From: Datnioides undecimradiatus
Lineage: Eukaryota > Chordata > Actinopteri > Lobotiformes > Datnioididae
Direction: 5' to 3'
Length of the DNA stretch: 64,000 bases
Assembly: GCA_008933995.1 (NCBI GenBank)
Contig: WARS01000032.1
Span: 2,046,001 to 2,110,000, forward strand
The translations under genes and the position numbers were made by a program. The notes below the pieces were generated by a model that was not told where the DNA came from, did not search any database, and saw only the letters and a list, made by a program, of their open reading frames with translations. Shown piece by piece: positions 10,400 to 21,619 of this stretch (the stretch's first letter is position 1; every line of letters starts with the position of its first letter).

Positions 10400-11040
10400 T
10401 CACGCAAAGAACGATTCCTTGTTTTCAGTTCACCTCTAATTACTTATATTTATCCCTCTGGAGGCAAATTACAGAAAGAAGTTTTGAAAACAACATCTAG
10501 TGTCACTCAAATCGTATACATTAAATTGTTTAGAGGCCCCTTTGACACTGAGTCATCCATATATCTAAAGTCTAAAATGGCATCAAGACTCACTGCCAAA
10601 TGTCTGTCCTCCCCAGCTTCTTAAACAAGATAATAAACAATTAACACTCTGTTAATTGTTATGTTAATGTATGATCAGAATTTAAAATATATGTCAATCC
10701 AGTAACAGTGGATCTCTGAGCTTCTCCTTAGAAGTTGCAAAATTGATTTTCTTGATAATCCTAGGCTTCGGCAAGAATGTTGAGGACAAATACGATGAAG
10801 ACGAACAGGAAACTTAAGGAGCTTTGCAAGATTTCATCCTCTACCCCATTATATAAATGATGCCAAAGCTCATCTTGCACACCCAGTTTGTCACTTTTAC
10901 ACCCCTACATTTTGTCTCACGGAGAGCTGGGGATGTGTGCAGCAGTTTGTGCACAGGAAGAGGTAGTTCATGTGTGTATTTCTGCATGTCACTCAGTGTT
11001 TTGTTGCAGCAGTGAGGAGATTTAAGAGCTAAAATTGGCA
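10400..11040. other. Spacer with perfect hairpin
   Basis: No gene. AACAATTAAC (10636-10645) and GTTAATTGTT (10651-10660) form a perfect 10-bp inverted repeat around a 5-base loop. Confidence 0.5.
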
Positions 11041-11041
11041 A

Positions 11042-11068
11042 GGGGTTGGGGTGGGGGTGGGAGGGGGT
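11042..11068 (+). other. G-quadruplex motif
   Basis: Five G-runs of 3 to 5 separated by loops of one or two bases (GGGG-TT-GGGG-T-GGGGG-T-GGG-A-GGGGG). This meets the canonical intramolecular quadruplex pattern with very short loops, which favours high stability. Whether it forms in vivo is unknown. Confidence 0.75.
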
Positions 11069-11233
11069 CAGAAAGAAAGAGTTTAGTATAGGGGCTGGGG
11101 TTTCAGATGAGGGGTTTGTAAATCTTCTCAGGGGAGCTCATTTGTGCCAGGTGGTCACACTTTTGGAGTTGGTAACTAACCTCTACCACATGCTGTCACC
11201 TGTATGTGAAGTTACGATGTGGTTTCATTACAG

Positions 11234-11295
11234 CACCTCCCCCGGCATCCAATGGGTGGTGCTGTCTTTAAGAAAAAGAGACAGCAGTTTCCCAG
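11234..11295 (+). other. Exon-like segment, 62 bp
   Basis: Bounded by a fair acceptor (GGTTTCATTACAG ending 11233) and a donor CCCAG|GTAACC at 11296. Two frames are open across it: HLPRHPMGGAVFKKKRQQF and TSPGIQWVVLSLRKR. No family is recognised. Pseudo-exons with comparable signals are common in vertebrate introns, so this is recorded as a candidate only. Confidence 0.15.
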
Positions 11296-11329
11296 GTAAC
11301 CTCCCGAACTGGGTAACAAACTGAGGTAC

Positions 11330-13060
11330 TTTTTCCCCCCAAAATTATTTTTATTATATGCCTAATCCTTTTCCACATAAACCTTTAACCACACACTGTA
11401 TTTTGAATTATAATTTATGCATATTTTAAAACACAATAAATCTGTTTGCAGAAAGACAAAACACAGCTTTTTATAATAAATGAGAAACTCAGAGATATCG
11501 TTCTCAGAGTTAGAGAGAGTTAAGGACCTCTAGCCTTTACTCTGTTCATGAACAGTGTTGAAACAGATGCATCTGCCAGTCAGCCCGAGATGAATTTAGG
11601 TCACTTCCTTTTCATGCCATGCCAAACTAGAAATAGAACTGTGGCCAACAATCCCCTTGTAATCAAATACTGCTGATAGGATTTTAGAAAAGACAGTTCA
11701 TTTTTTGTCTGTTAAATACAAGTACAGACACGTAAAGAAGATTTTTTTTTTGTCTTTGGTTGTCACCTGGAAGACAATCTGAGATTCAGTAGCACTGTCA
11801 GTTTGTCAGACTACTATGAAGTTAAAAATGTTGTCACCCTGGATCAAGGGTTAATAAAGCAAAGACAGACGGGAAACGACTTCAAAGAAACTTCTAAGTA
11901 GATTTGGCAGTGGGGTGCCTTGCCACAAAAGACCATGTTTGGGGCTGAATGAAAAGAAACATGTCACCGGAGGGAAATGTGGTCAGGCATGTTGAATGTA
12001 TCAAAAGAATATAACTGATAAATAAAAGGAGGATGGAAAGGTTGTAAACTTCACAGCCTGAGCCGAGGGGGGGCAAGACCCCTGCAGTCTCTGATTATTT
12101 AACCACAAAGTCTACTCCAGTTTCTGTAGCAGGCAGCATCCTAATAACAAAATCACACAAACACACACTCATACACAGGGAGAGCCCCGTGCTCAATAAC
12201 TGACTCACATTTGATTTGAACAATGTGAGTGAAAAGGTGCCGTTGAAGATTAGGCTGCCTTTGATCGTGATGATGCAGGACCTACGCAGTGTTGTGCTTT
12301 GAACAGAATCCAGTAAATGTCATTATATTTAGATTACAGCCCACAAATTACAGCTTAATTATGTTGTATATAAGTATTTAAAAAGGGACAAATTGGTGAG
12401 CAGCTAAGAAGGAAGGCAAGAGGTTAAGGAGTGAAGGGCGTAACAACGTTGTGTGATTTTGAAATCAATTATACTGTAAGTATTTTAAAATGTATTGAGT
12501 CCCAATTTAGTTAGCATCAACATTTCCACTTCAGCCAAGTATAAAAAAACGTAGATTTTTGGACTTTTTTGTAATTTCCTTTGTTTCAACCGGAGGGAAA
12601 CCCATTGACTGTACATGAGTACGGGACCTGAATCACTACAAATGTTTTCAGGTAAATAAACACTGTATTCACTGTTCTTACCAAAAGTCATTGTGCGTAT
12701 CTTGGAGGCCTGACAAACCTGCTGAATGCATTTCCTTCCTTATTAAACATTTGCAAAGCCAGATTTTTGGAATATTTTCAAACCCCCATAGTTTTGTGGA
12801 CATGTTACTGCCACCAACTGACGATCAATGGAAAAGTGGCAAGCAATGAGCAGAAACTATTACTGTGTATGTGTCCTCTTGCAAGTAGATCACAAAATAC
12901 AAACAACAACAAAATGGGGTCTCACTCATCAAAACATTGCTCAATTTAACATCACTAGTGGTTAAAAACTCCACAAGGTACCTTTAAATGTAGCTCTTAG
13001 TTTTCAAAAAGAAACTTTGCCGATTCTGCCTCATTTAGTCTGAGATCAGAGGGGAAAACT
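11330..13060. other. Non-coding spacer
   Basis: AT-rich, no gene. About 12760-12985 (catagttttgtggacatg, and near its end ctccacaaggtacc) has the feel of an old dispersed repeat; a 15-base word close to the first recurs near 22980. Not assigned to a family. Confidence 0.35.
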
Positions 13061-13109
13061 AAATTGGACAATGTTGCTTCAAGGGAGGTTTTTCCCCCTC
13101 TCTCCTCAG

Positions 13110-13249
13110 ACTTTTCTGGCAGACAAAAATGTCTACGCCAAATGTCCTGTAACAGGCAGCCACGGATTAATCTGCGTGTTGTTTCTTGACTTCGTTGGGC
13201 CTGACAGACCTGGAAATGGAGCGTATGAATGGTCCAGATTCCACTACAG
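13110..13249 (+). CDS. Candidate internal exon, 140 bp, unidentified
   Basis: Structurally the best internal-exon candidate in the window. The acceptor is near ideal (TTTTTCCCCCTCTCTCCTCAG ending 13109) and the donor good (TACAG|GTAGAA at 13250). Its length is typical of vertebrate internal exons. Read in phase 0 it is open throughout: it starts TFLADKNVYAKCPVTG, continues SHGLICVLFLDFVGP and ends EWSRFHY plus two bases, and the frame meets TAG only inside the putative intron. I recognise no domain or protein family, and no compatible neighbouring exon is certain (11234-11295 lies 1.8 kb upstream). Alternatives: cassette or lncRNA exon, pseudo-exon, or conserved non-coding element. Confidence 0.25.
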
Positions 13250-13429
13250 GTAGAACACCCGAGGCCAGGAACCTTTCAGAAACTCAGCTGATTACAAAAA
13301 AGGAGAGCACTTCCACTGCTGGCTTGGTAAAATAAACAAATATGGCATTGAAACCCATCAGTTGTAAAAGAGTTGTGGGGTAGACTTGGAGGGCACATTA
13401 TTTTCTTTCTTCAAAGGCAAAAAAGGGGC

Positions 13430-13448
13430 GAGAGAGAGAGAGAGAGAG
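13430..13448. repeat. (GA)n microsatellite
   Basis: About nine GA units. Confidence 0.85.
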
Positions 13449-13839
13449 TCTGCGACAAGGCAGCAAAGACTGAGCTGTTTTCCATGTTAACAGCCAGGCT
13501 ATTCATCTCTCAGAAGGTGAGCAAATCTGGGGTCTGCGGTGGAATATTCAAGAAGAGGAGGAGACTGTGTTAGAATTTGAGAAGTGTTAATCAGGGAGAG
13601 GATGTGGGCCTTCTGGCCTGTACCTGATTACCACCAAATGGGCCAACAGCAGCAGCAACAGCTGGGCCCTTCAACTGTGTTGGATGAAAGAAGGTGGAGG
13701 GTGAGCAGTGGAGGACACCCCTGAGAGGGTTAATGGACAAAAAGAGCAACTACACACAGGGACTTTCCACAATATTTCATATACAGCCTCGTACCAATCC
13801 TGTTGACACTGACCAGAGCAATTCAATGTGTTTCTTCAG

Positions 13840-14180
13840 TATCTCTTTGACATATTACGTGTTGGAGACGAAAAGGTCAGTCGCTAATTGTGCTGATAGG
13901 AATGGCTGACTATTTAACCTGCCCTTGTGCCATTATCTGTGGTTGCACCTCGCAGGTGCCCCATCATGTGCCTCTAACAGAGTTTGTCAGCTCATTAATC
14001 CCAGCTGCGGTAGAAGAATGCTGTTTTTCTCCCCCTGGATGATTGGTCCTGACAGTCAGAGCGAGCCAGTGACTGTTAAGAGACAATCAAGGATTTTCCT
14101 TTTCTCCTCATCTGAGCTCAGCATATCGCTCACCTCTCTCTGCCAAGTTTAAGTGCATGACTCAACATTGTGACATCTCT
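13840..14180. promoter_or_regulatory. Putative regulatory island with palindromic E-box
   Basis: Even-composition, non-repetitive block. It contains RUNX-type TCTGTGGTT (13937-13945) directly abutting the palindrome GCACCTCGCAGGTGC (13945-13959), which presents two inverted CACCT/AGGTG sites of the SNAI/ZEB type. Then come homeodomain TTAATCCC (about 13994) and a second RUNX-like GCGGT. Motif packing like this is characteristic of developmental enhancers; target gene unknown. Confidence 0.4.
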
Positions 14181-14699
14181 GATGAATTATGTATTCCTCT
14201 CTGTGTCTCACGCTCACCTTTTGTCTCTCTTGCTCTTGTCAGTTTTACTCCCTCTGCTTTTCAAATTTCGTTTTATTTTTACACAGTCCTGCTGCACAGC
14301 CGTTTAAAGGCCAGTGATTTTAACAAGACAATAAAAAAGGAAAACAGGCTCTATTTGGTTTCTCATGTGTGTCTTTAGTGACCTGATTTAGTAGTTGTAG
14401 TACATTGCTGGATGAAAGTTACATCAACAGAAAAATGATAGCATCAGTCAAAATGGTCTATGGAAACACTGTCCTGACAAGCAGTCTCTTGTAGCTGTGT
14501 CTCCTCTTTATTTCCTACCAACAGACAAGGTCACTTTCCTTTAACCATGATCACAACTTTCTCCAACCTGAAACCTGCATTATTATTTCATTACGCGGGG
14601 GCTTTGCCACTAGATTTAAACATACCATTCACATTGTCACCTCATAAGGTTGATTTGTTATCAAAAAGTTGAGCAACATTTATCAGCATTTATTCAAAG

Positions 14700-14990
14700 T
14701 CATGATGCTGGCAACCTGATGAACATCAGTCTGATATTCACTGTTCCATTTAGCTTAGTTTTGGTCTCCACACAGTTTTGACAGAAAACTGGCTCCAGCG
14801 CCTCTCTCTCTCTCTCTTACACTATACTGTAATGTAATGTTTACCAGCTAATGGCTAACTTTGGAGACACACAGTTGGGGAAATCAGCAACTGTGTGGGG
14901 AAACTGAGGAAAGATTAAGCCTGTAAAACAAAAACAGCAAGCTGAAAGATGCTAAAACAGTTCAAAGAGTTGAATGTTATGGTAAGAGGT
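14700..14990. repeat. Diverged teleost interspersed repeat, family A, copy 1
   Basis: Contains TTAGCTTAGTTTTGGTCTCC, later ACCAGCTAATGGCTAAC and GCTGAAAGATGCTAAAAC, in the order known to me from an abundant teleost dispersed repeat. A (CT)n microsatellite (14801-14817) has grown inside it. The 12-mer GTTTTGGTCTCC (14757-14768) recurs in copy 2. No coding capacity. The family attribution is from memory; boundaries are approximate. Confidence 0.5.
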
Positions 14991-14999
14991 CATTTTCTG

Positions 15000-16520
15000 G
15001 TGGTTAGTAGTTGCCACGTTTCCTGTTTAACATGATTTTGTTCCAACACTGAATATTTTAACTTTATTCAAGTTTCTCTTAAATTATTTTACATTAACAG
15101 ATACTTTACTGGCTGATATTAGCTGATATTAGCCTCCATCAGCTTCTAACAACCGCAAGGTAATAGCAGATGTGGCTTTTAGACATTCATATGTGAAATA
15201 TATTTCAAATAATGGAACATGAATTTAGCCCATTGGCAAGAGATGTATTCCTATTAAAAAGTAAAAAGTTGATGTTTGTTATTAATGTCTTTTGATAATC
15301 CAAATATCGGTATCAGCATTGCCTCAAAAACTCTGCTCAGGGGGACACTACATCTTGAGATGGGATTGATCTCATTAAATATGTTGACAGCTATACTAAG
15401 ATTTTGATCTCAGTCTTAAAAAGTAGTCATCTCACTACAATATAATATAAATTGACTTTATTTTGTCTACTAAATATATCTAAATTAAATTAAATAAATC
15501 AAATCATACTAAATTTATAGTAAGTAAGTCATACTAAATAAGTCATTCTCTTCATATTTAAACTTAACAAGCAGAATATAGGGGTTGTTTCTGTGCTATA
15601 AATGTATTTGTATATCTCACCAAATTATAAAAAGCAGCTTATGCAACACGTATTACTTATTTATAAATATGGTGTTAACAGAAGCTGCAGGGTGCTCTGA
15701 GGACTGTCTGTGACCTCATAAAGATCAATGTGAGGCTTTCACAGCGAGAGAAGGAAATGTAACAATGTAACAATATGATTGTTTTGCACTTCCTCGAACA
15801 TGAAAGCCACGCGGAAAGAGACGAGTCTATTCTGAGCCATAAAAGGCTCATTTCTTGTCTTATTTTAAACTTGTTTATTTCTGGGGAGGAATATTTATAA
15901 TATTTTTAGACTAAATGAAGAGTGTCATGGGGGAGTTCAGTTGAGTAGCTGCAGATGTTTTGAACACATACTTCACATCGCACGACTGTCTGCACGTCAC
16001 GCAAAAGGCGATATCACAACATCCGGCTTTGTACTTTGCAACCATAAAGCGACCACCAAAACACCTCCACCTGTGAAGTGATCCAACATGTGATAATAGC
16101 CCTGAGTGCCCTTCATGTGCTGTGGAGCAGAGTGCAGTGGGTTAGCCTGTCATGGCTGCCTGAGGCCAGGTGAGCGTTTCCTTCCCTCTCTCTTTCCTGT
16201 TCTTCTTAAAAGCTGAGCAGGTGGGGCAGGCAAAGCCCACTTAAGATAAGTGGATTACATAGCCTGTATCTAAAGCCTTGCAGTGACCTTATCAGACTGC
16301 CGTACAGACACACAGGGGGCATGTTTTTGTGCTAAAATTGTGATGTTCAACAAAGCTTTTTCATGAATGATCAACAGGCTGGGTGCTTACATTCTTCGCA
16401 TCATTCTGTTGCTTTGTTCAGTTGTATAGTGATATAATTAACAAATATAAAGTGATTTTTAATGCTAAATAATTGTTTGTACTGCAGCAAGCATCCTAGG
16501 CGTCATGGAGTCATGTTTAT
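15000..16520. other. AT-rich spacer
   Basis: No gene. A tandem doubling of AGCTGATATT lies near 15110-15131, and 15400-15660 is low-complexity AT with repeated CATACTAAAT. About 16050-16330 is somewhat more GC-rich and non-repetitive. Confidence 0.4.
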
Positions 16521-16528
16521 ATTTAATA

Positions 16529-16800
16529 TCTGTTTTGGTCTCCTTCAATTCCTGATGGAAATATCAAACAAGTTCTCTTTCCCAAGTTGTCAGATCAGGC
16601 AGCTTGGTCAGTTTGGCAAATGACCAAAGTTGCTGTATTTGACATGCTGGGTGTCAAAATGGTCTGAAATATCTGGTCCTTTTGCCTGATAAATGTTCCA
16701 AATGTTGTTTGTTAGCTGCTAACTTTGTCTGTCTGCTGTCCAATGCTACAGGTAGTGCACAGTGGGTTTATCAGAGACAATATCATACAATCAACCCTCT
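16529..16800. repeat. Family A repeat, copy 2, interrupted
   Basis: Starts with TGTTTTGGTCTCC followed by a TTCCTGATGGAAATATC word, and ends with TAGCTGCTAACTTTGTCTGT, GGTAGTGCACAGTGGG and TTATCAGAG, all in the family order. The middle is interrupted by a 100-bp block (16566-16665) bordered by the 8-mer GAAATATC on both sides. Confidence 0.5.
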
Positions 16801-16809
16801 TCACATACA

Positions 16810-18370
16810 AATATTTTATAGCAGCACTAATGAAAATACTAATACATGCTTGTAGAAATAGAGCACAACTGGAGTGAGACATAGCAAGGGATATGGAAGA
16901 GTAGGGAGACTAGTGAAGTTTGTTTTGGGAAAGCATATGAGTGACCTCTTCAAACTCTCAGTCCAGAATAATCATTTTCACGGCCACAAGAGTTGCTACA
17001 TAATTGTGTGGAATGCAAAAATCTCCTTGTTTTGGCTTCTCTAAGTGCTGCTGGATTTATCCTGTCAGTAAGCTGCGATCCCCTGATGCCTCTGTGTTAG
17101 TGATAAAGTGAGGAAAGGAAGGGGTTTGCTGAGTGAAACATGTATAGACAGTACAGAGGGAATAAAGGCGTCCGCATCAAATTTGACAGAGCAAATGGAG
17201 CTCAATTTACACAGATATTACATTCAAGTGATTTTCACATTCCAGCCAATGATTCCAATTTTCTCCACTGAAAGACATGAAACAATTCAAATTCATGAGC
17301 CAAACTGAGCTAGTTTGACTCTGTAGTGAACAATCCGCCAATGCTGTCTAGCAGTACCCACACAACACACAGCACTGCAGTGGCTTCATAAATTAGTAAG
17401 AGCAGCATGTGTTGTTTTTGCTATATAAGGCTCTAAGTGGTAATCATTGAAAAAGCATGTTGCTTTAGTCACAACCTGGGAATTTGGTGATTTTGACAAG
17501 ACTCTGCACAAAGTCACACAGCAGGCACCAGTTGGACTGACATGTGGGTGGACTGAGCATTCAGAGACAAAATCAAGGCCGTCCTTATTACTGCTTTTTT
17601 TTTTTTTTTAATTCATGCTTCTCTCTTGTTTATCACATTTACTCAGTCTTAAGAAATCTCTATAATGGTCAGAGGTTCCTCACATGTTCTCTGTTAAATT
17701 CATGTCAGTAATTTTTTGTTGAAATTGTATTTATTGCAATGGCTTTAATACAGTATACCTTTTGCTTAAGTACAGATATAAAAAAAAGCTTCATTCAAAT
17801 AATCTATGTTGCTATAACGCAAAGGGTTCTAAATATTACACAGTATAACAAGTAAATTTAATATATCTTTTAAACAAACAACCATCTCCTTACTTTGACT
17901 TACAAACTTGTGTTATTAAAAGAGAAAAGTCTAATTTTGCACTTGATTGACCTTGATGAGTAAAAAATTTTTTTTAACAGTTCTGATGTCATATCTCACT
18001 TTTTTTTTATAAATGATCTTATTTTTATGTGAATAATAGAAGTTTACCCTTACATTCCTGTGTAAAGTTACTCATATCCCAAATTTAATTTAATTTCATA
18101 AAATCTCCTACAATAGTCAACTGTTCACGTAATGCAAAGCTTACAGTGTGTTGAAGTTCTTCACAATTACATCTCAAAAATCTCTGAGCCATTTTATACT
18201 GTAATGCTATTAATTACAGCTCAAACTTCAAAAATGCATAAACAAATGTCATCTTGAATATAAAATGGATTGAAGCGTGTGGATCAAATAGCCACACTTC
18301 CTTTTGCAAATGTGTCATTGAGACGTTGAAAAACATGTCCCAGACTTCCCTTTTCTAATAAGGGAAAGTA
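16810..18370. other. AT-rich spacer
   Basis: No gene. T-run at about 17597-17610 and extended AT-rich text 17700-18260. A TATATAAGG string near 17421 lacks promoter context. Confidence 0.4.
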
Positions 18371-18639
18371 TGACAGGCATGTGTGCTGCCTCCCACACTC
18401 TATTTGTTGTCCTGTATTCCCGCGACGCGTATAAAGAGGGGAAAAATGAATGTGATATCTTTTTACATCTCAGTCCTTAATGCTCTCTGGTGGCTGAGGA
18501 ACCCCCATATTTCCAACCCCCCCTTCACAAAAAGTTTAAAGCCTCTCACTCAGCTGGGTTCTCCCTTTGTACGGAGAATGTTCAAAGTATTACACTGTCA
18601 CTAATCATCCATGTTACAACATCTTGAGCAGCGAGGGCT

Positions 18640-19010
18640 CTCACTCTGACTCCACCAAACCATTATGGTGCCACAGGGTTGAAGGAATAGTCCACTTTGA
18701 TCTCCTCAGAGGAGAGCTATGGAGACATCTTTCAGCCCCTCTGCTCCTCTCCTCGCTCCCCTCCTCTCACCCCTTCTGCTCTCCTCCCCCTCACTCCCTC
18801 CGGTGAGAGACTTTAAACAGTAGGCTGGAGGCTGTTATTTTGGGAGGGCTGAGGGGCGAGGGGGCGAGTGAAGAATAATATCTTGTACTCCAGGGCCCGG
18901 ACGGCTCCCCCAGCCCATCAAACGAGTAACAAATGCGGTTACAGACCCATAAAGAATAAAGGGAGGGAGAGAAGAAGAACGAGGGGGCAACATTTTTCTG
19001 ACACAGTTTT
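18640..19010. promoter_or_regulatory. Pyrimidine tract, G4 motif and RUNX site: putative regulatory block
   Basis: A C/T-only-like stretch (18731-18801, CTCCTC repeats) is followed within about 40 bases by a quadruplex-capable run (18842-18864: GGG-A-GGG-CTGA-GGGG-CGA-GGGGG). RUNX-type TGCGGTT follows at 18934-18940 in sequence retaining CpGs. The 73- and 79-codon frames here have no domain. Strand-asymmetric tracts of this sort are often nuclease-sensitive. Confidence 0.35.
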
Positions 19011-19259
19011 ACGGCTCTGCTTATTACAAGGAGCAGCTTAAGCTCTCCCTCCTCTCTTCGCTCAGCTCACCGGCTCCTTTATCAGTCATATCTACACATT
19101 CCTGTAGGGACAGAGTGGTGCAGGATGAAGGGATGAACTGGGTGAAAACGTTGATCAGAAAGTGGGGTACCAACATCAAGGAGAGTGGACTGGTGCACTG
19201 ATTTCTTTCTTTGGTTGCTATTTTTAACACGCAAGCTGAAATCAATCGATACAAGGATG

Positions 19260-20620
19260 TGAAGACTTTTTTTCTTTTTCTTTTCTTTCCTCCCCTTTCT
19301 TCTTCTTAATAATCTGCAATCTAATCTTAATTTATATTTATTTATAGTAACAAAGTGATGGAACTAATTTCTGTGTTTAGAAATTAATTTATTTGGAAAA
19401 TTCATTTAATTCATTTAGAAAGTGAATGTTTTTTAGTATTCCACAAATACCAAAAAACAGAAAAAGCATACAACATACAATATAAATCCAGTTTTTAACT
19501 GACTATCAAACAAATACTGATATTCATTAACACAATAATTACATTGCATGCCATTGGAATACATATTTACACTAACATGTACCTAATTTGTCATTAAAAA
19601 GTACCTCATTGATCAAATCAAAATAAAAAAATGACACATTTTATATAATAGTTGCATAAATATATTACAGTTTCTTAACAGTTCTAATTTTTCTAACACT
19701 ATTTTAATTAACTTCTATCTTTTCATCATTTCAAATGTGAAAAAGATTTACCAGGATTTAAACATTATAATGCCATGTTTTCATACTTGTGTACATAAAT
19801 ATTGATTTCATGCTTTTATATATTGATTGATTTCGGAAGGATTGTTTGTGTTTTTGTCTGATGTGTTCTTTAAATCTCTGTTGGAATACAGATGCTTTCA
19901 GAGATTTTGGTGACATCTGAATCTGAATAACAGTGATTGTATGTGACTGATAACACTTATGTTATTGTCCTCTGCATTAAACAACCTCTTAAACTATATG
20001 TAAATAACCTAAGCAGCCAGTGAAAAACACACATATGCACTGAACCCCTGATTTGAAAATTTTACCAGCATATAGCAAAAGTGCCATTTTTTGAAAATTC
20101 TAATGATTAATTTACTTTGTGTTCATTTCAGTAATTATCAGTTTTCTCTCTATGGATACGTTTGCTTTACCTCCTTGTAGATTTGAGCATGGTTTACATT
20201 TGAGCATGGTTTACATGCCTCAGTAACCTTCATGAACCAGCTGATGGCTTGTGCTAAATTACTGCCGTTGTTTCAGAGCAGTTGTATTAGAGGATGAGTT
20301 TCACATACTCATATTTTGTACAATTCAATTTTTTCTGAAAAGTGTTTCAGCAGGCCCAAGTGTTTGATGCAGGTTGCTACACTATATAAAGTGAGATTAC
20401 TTTACAGTATGTAATATTGCCAAAATCATTAAACCATGAGCTGTTAAGGTGAAGAAATTATGTCTTCATAAGAAGCTCACAAAAAGCAGGCATGTAGTGC
20501 AAATTGAGTGCACTCAGAGAAACTGTACTGTACTTTGTCTTCTGGTAGTATCAGGTCAAATTGTAATTTTATGCAGATAGGTCTCAAGCACTGTATGGAA
20601 AGGCTGGAGTTCATCTAATA
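19260..20620. other. AT-rich spacer with a 17-bp tandem duplication
   Basis: No gene. The 17-mer ATTTGAGCATGGTTTAC stands twice head to tail (20181-20197, 20198-20214) with no mismatch, implying a recent slippage or small tandem duplication. Confidence 0.55.
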
Positions 20621-20689
20621 TCACTTTGTTTGATATAAATGTATGAAAAGATATAGCCAGTAGCGATTGTTCATATACTCTGTATATCT

Positions 20690-20960
20690 GAATAAAATAA
20701 ACTCCCCGATCATTTTACATTCCTTGCTCCACTCTCCCACTCTGTGTCTGCTCTCTCCCAGCAGTCTAATGAACCACAGTTCACTGACCAGTAAGATTCG
20801 GCTGATTAATCTAGAGTCAGATAGGCAGCTCTGCCCCTCTCCATTTCTCTGAAGGCGGCAGGGAGGATGGCTGGACGTCTTATCCTTACTCAATTAAACT
20901 GAGCCCTCGGTCCACACGGCACCTCCCCATCTCCCAGAGGACGATTTCACTGCGCTATAC
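20690..20960. promoter_or_regulatory. Putative regulatory island
   Basis: GC-richer, non-repetitive block with homeodomain CTGATTAATC (about 20800) and RUNX-like AACCACAG (20771-20778). Frames of 61 and 90 codons overlap antisense without any domain. Conservation untested. Confidence 0.3.
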
Positions 20961-21270
20961 AGGACAGTACTACATCACCAAGATTAAAACTACAGACCAC
21001 ATAAACCTAATGTGCATTAACAGAGAATATAACATATCATTTCTTCTTCTGAGTTACTCAGGCAGCACTTGTAGTTATATTCATTAAAACAACAGCCAAT
21101 TGGCCTACAAAGAGCTTTAATACAATATTTGCATTCATTCACAATGGGAAACAATGTCCTAAATGTTGTTTGTCAAGTATACATAAAGACAAGATCTCAA
21201 CAACTTAATTAGTGCAACATTCTGTAAAATATCACTAGTGCTCAAGAAGTTGATCACAGTCATTGCATTT

Positions 21271-21480
21271 ATGTACTTTCTTGCTGTGGTTAGATAAGAA
21301 GATTGATACTGCTTTCACAGTTCACAAGTTATTACTAGCAATAGTTTAGCTTAGGCTAGCATTAAGATTGTAAATGAACTAACGGCCAGCCATGGTTGCC
21401 CAAAAGTAACAAAAGTAACCACCCGCCGACACAAATGTAGACTAATTTGTTTAAAAAATGAGGTTTTATCTTCTTTTATC
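21271..21480 (+). repeat. Diverged teleost interspersed repeat, family B, plus copy
   Basis: Shows GTTAGATAAGAAGATTGATA, then TTTAGCTTAGGCTAGCATTAAG, then GTAACAAAAGTAACCACC and TAATTTGTTTAAAAAATGAGG, in the same order as an abundant teleost dispersed repeat I recognise (the one with paired TTAGCTTAGC and CTAGCCTGGCTCTG words). The middle is partly deleted. Non-coding. Confidence 0.55.
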
Positions 21481-21559
21481 TTTTATCTTCTATTCCACCT
21501 GATGCAGCAACACCCCTAACTCGTAATGTCTCCATGAGGTTGCCACGCAACCAGGCAGC

Positions 21560-21612
21560 CAATGAACTTTGAGGTCTTTGAACAGAGCCAGGCTAGCTGT
21601 TTACCCATGTCT
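21560..21612 (-). repeat. Family B repeat fragment, inverted
   Basis: AACAGAGCCAGGCTAGCTG followed by TTTACCCATG is the reverse complement of the family's AGCTAGCCTGGCTCTG core, which is seen in plus orientation in diverged form near 38516-38530. It lies about 100 bp after a plus-strand copy. Confidence 0.55.
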
Positions 21613-21619
21613 CAGTAAT

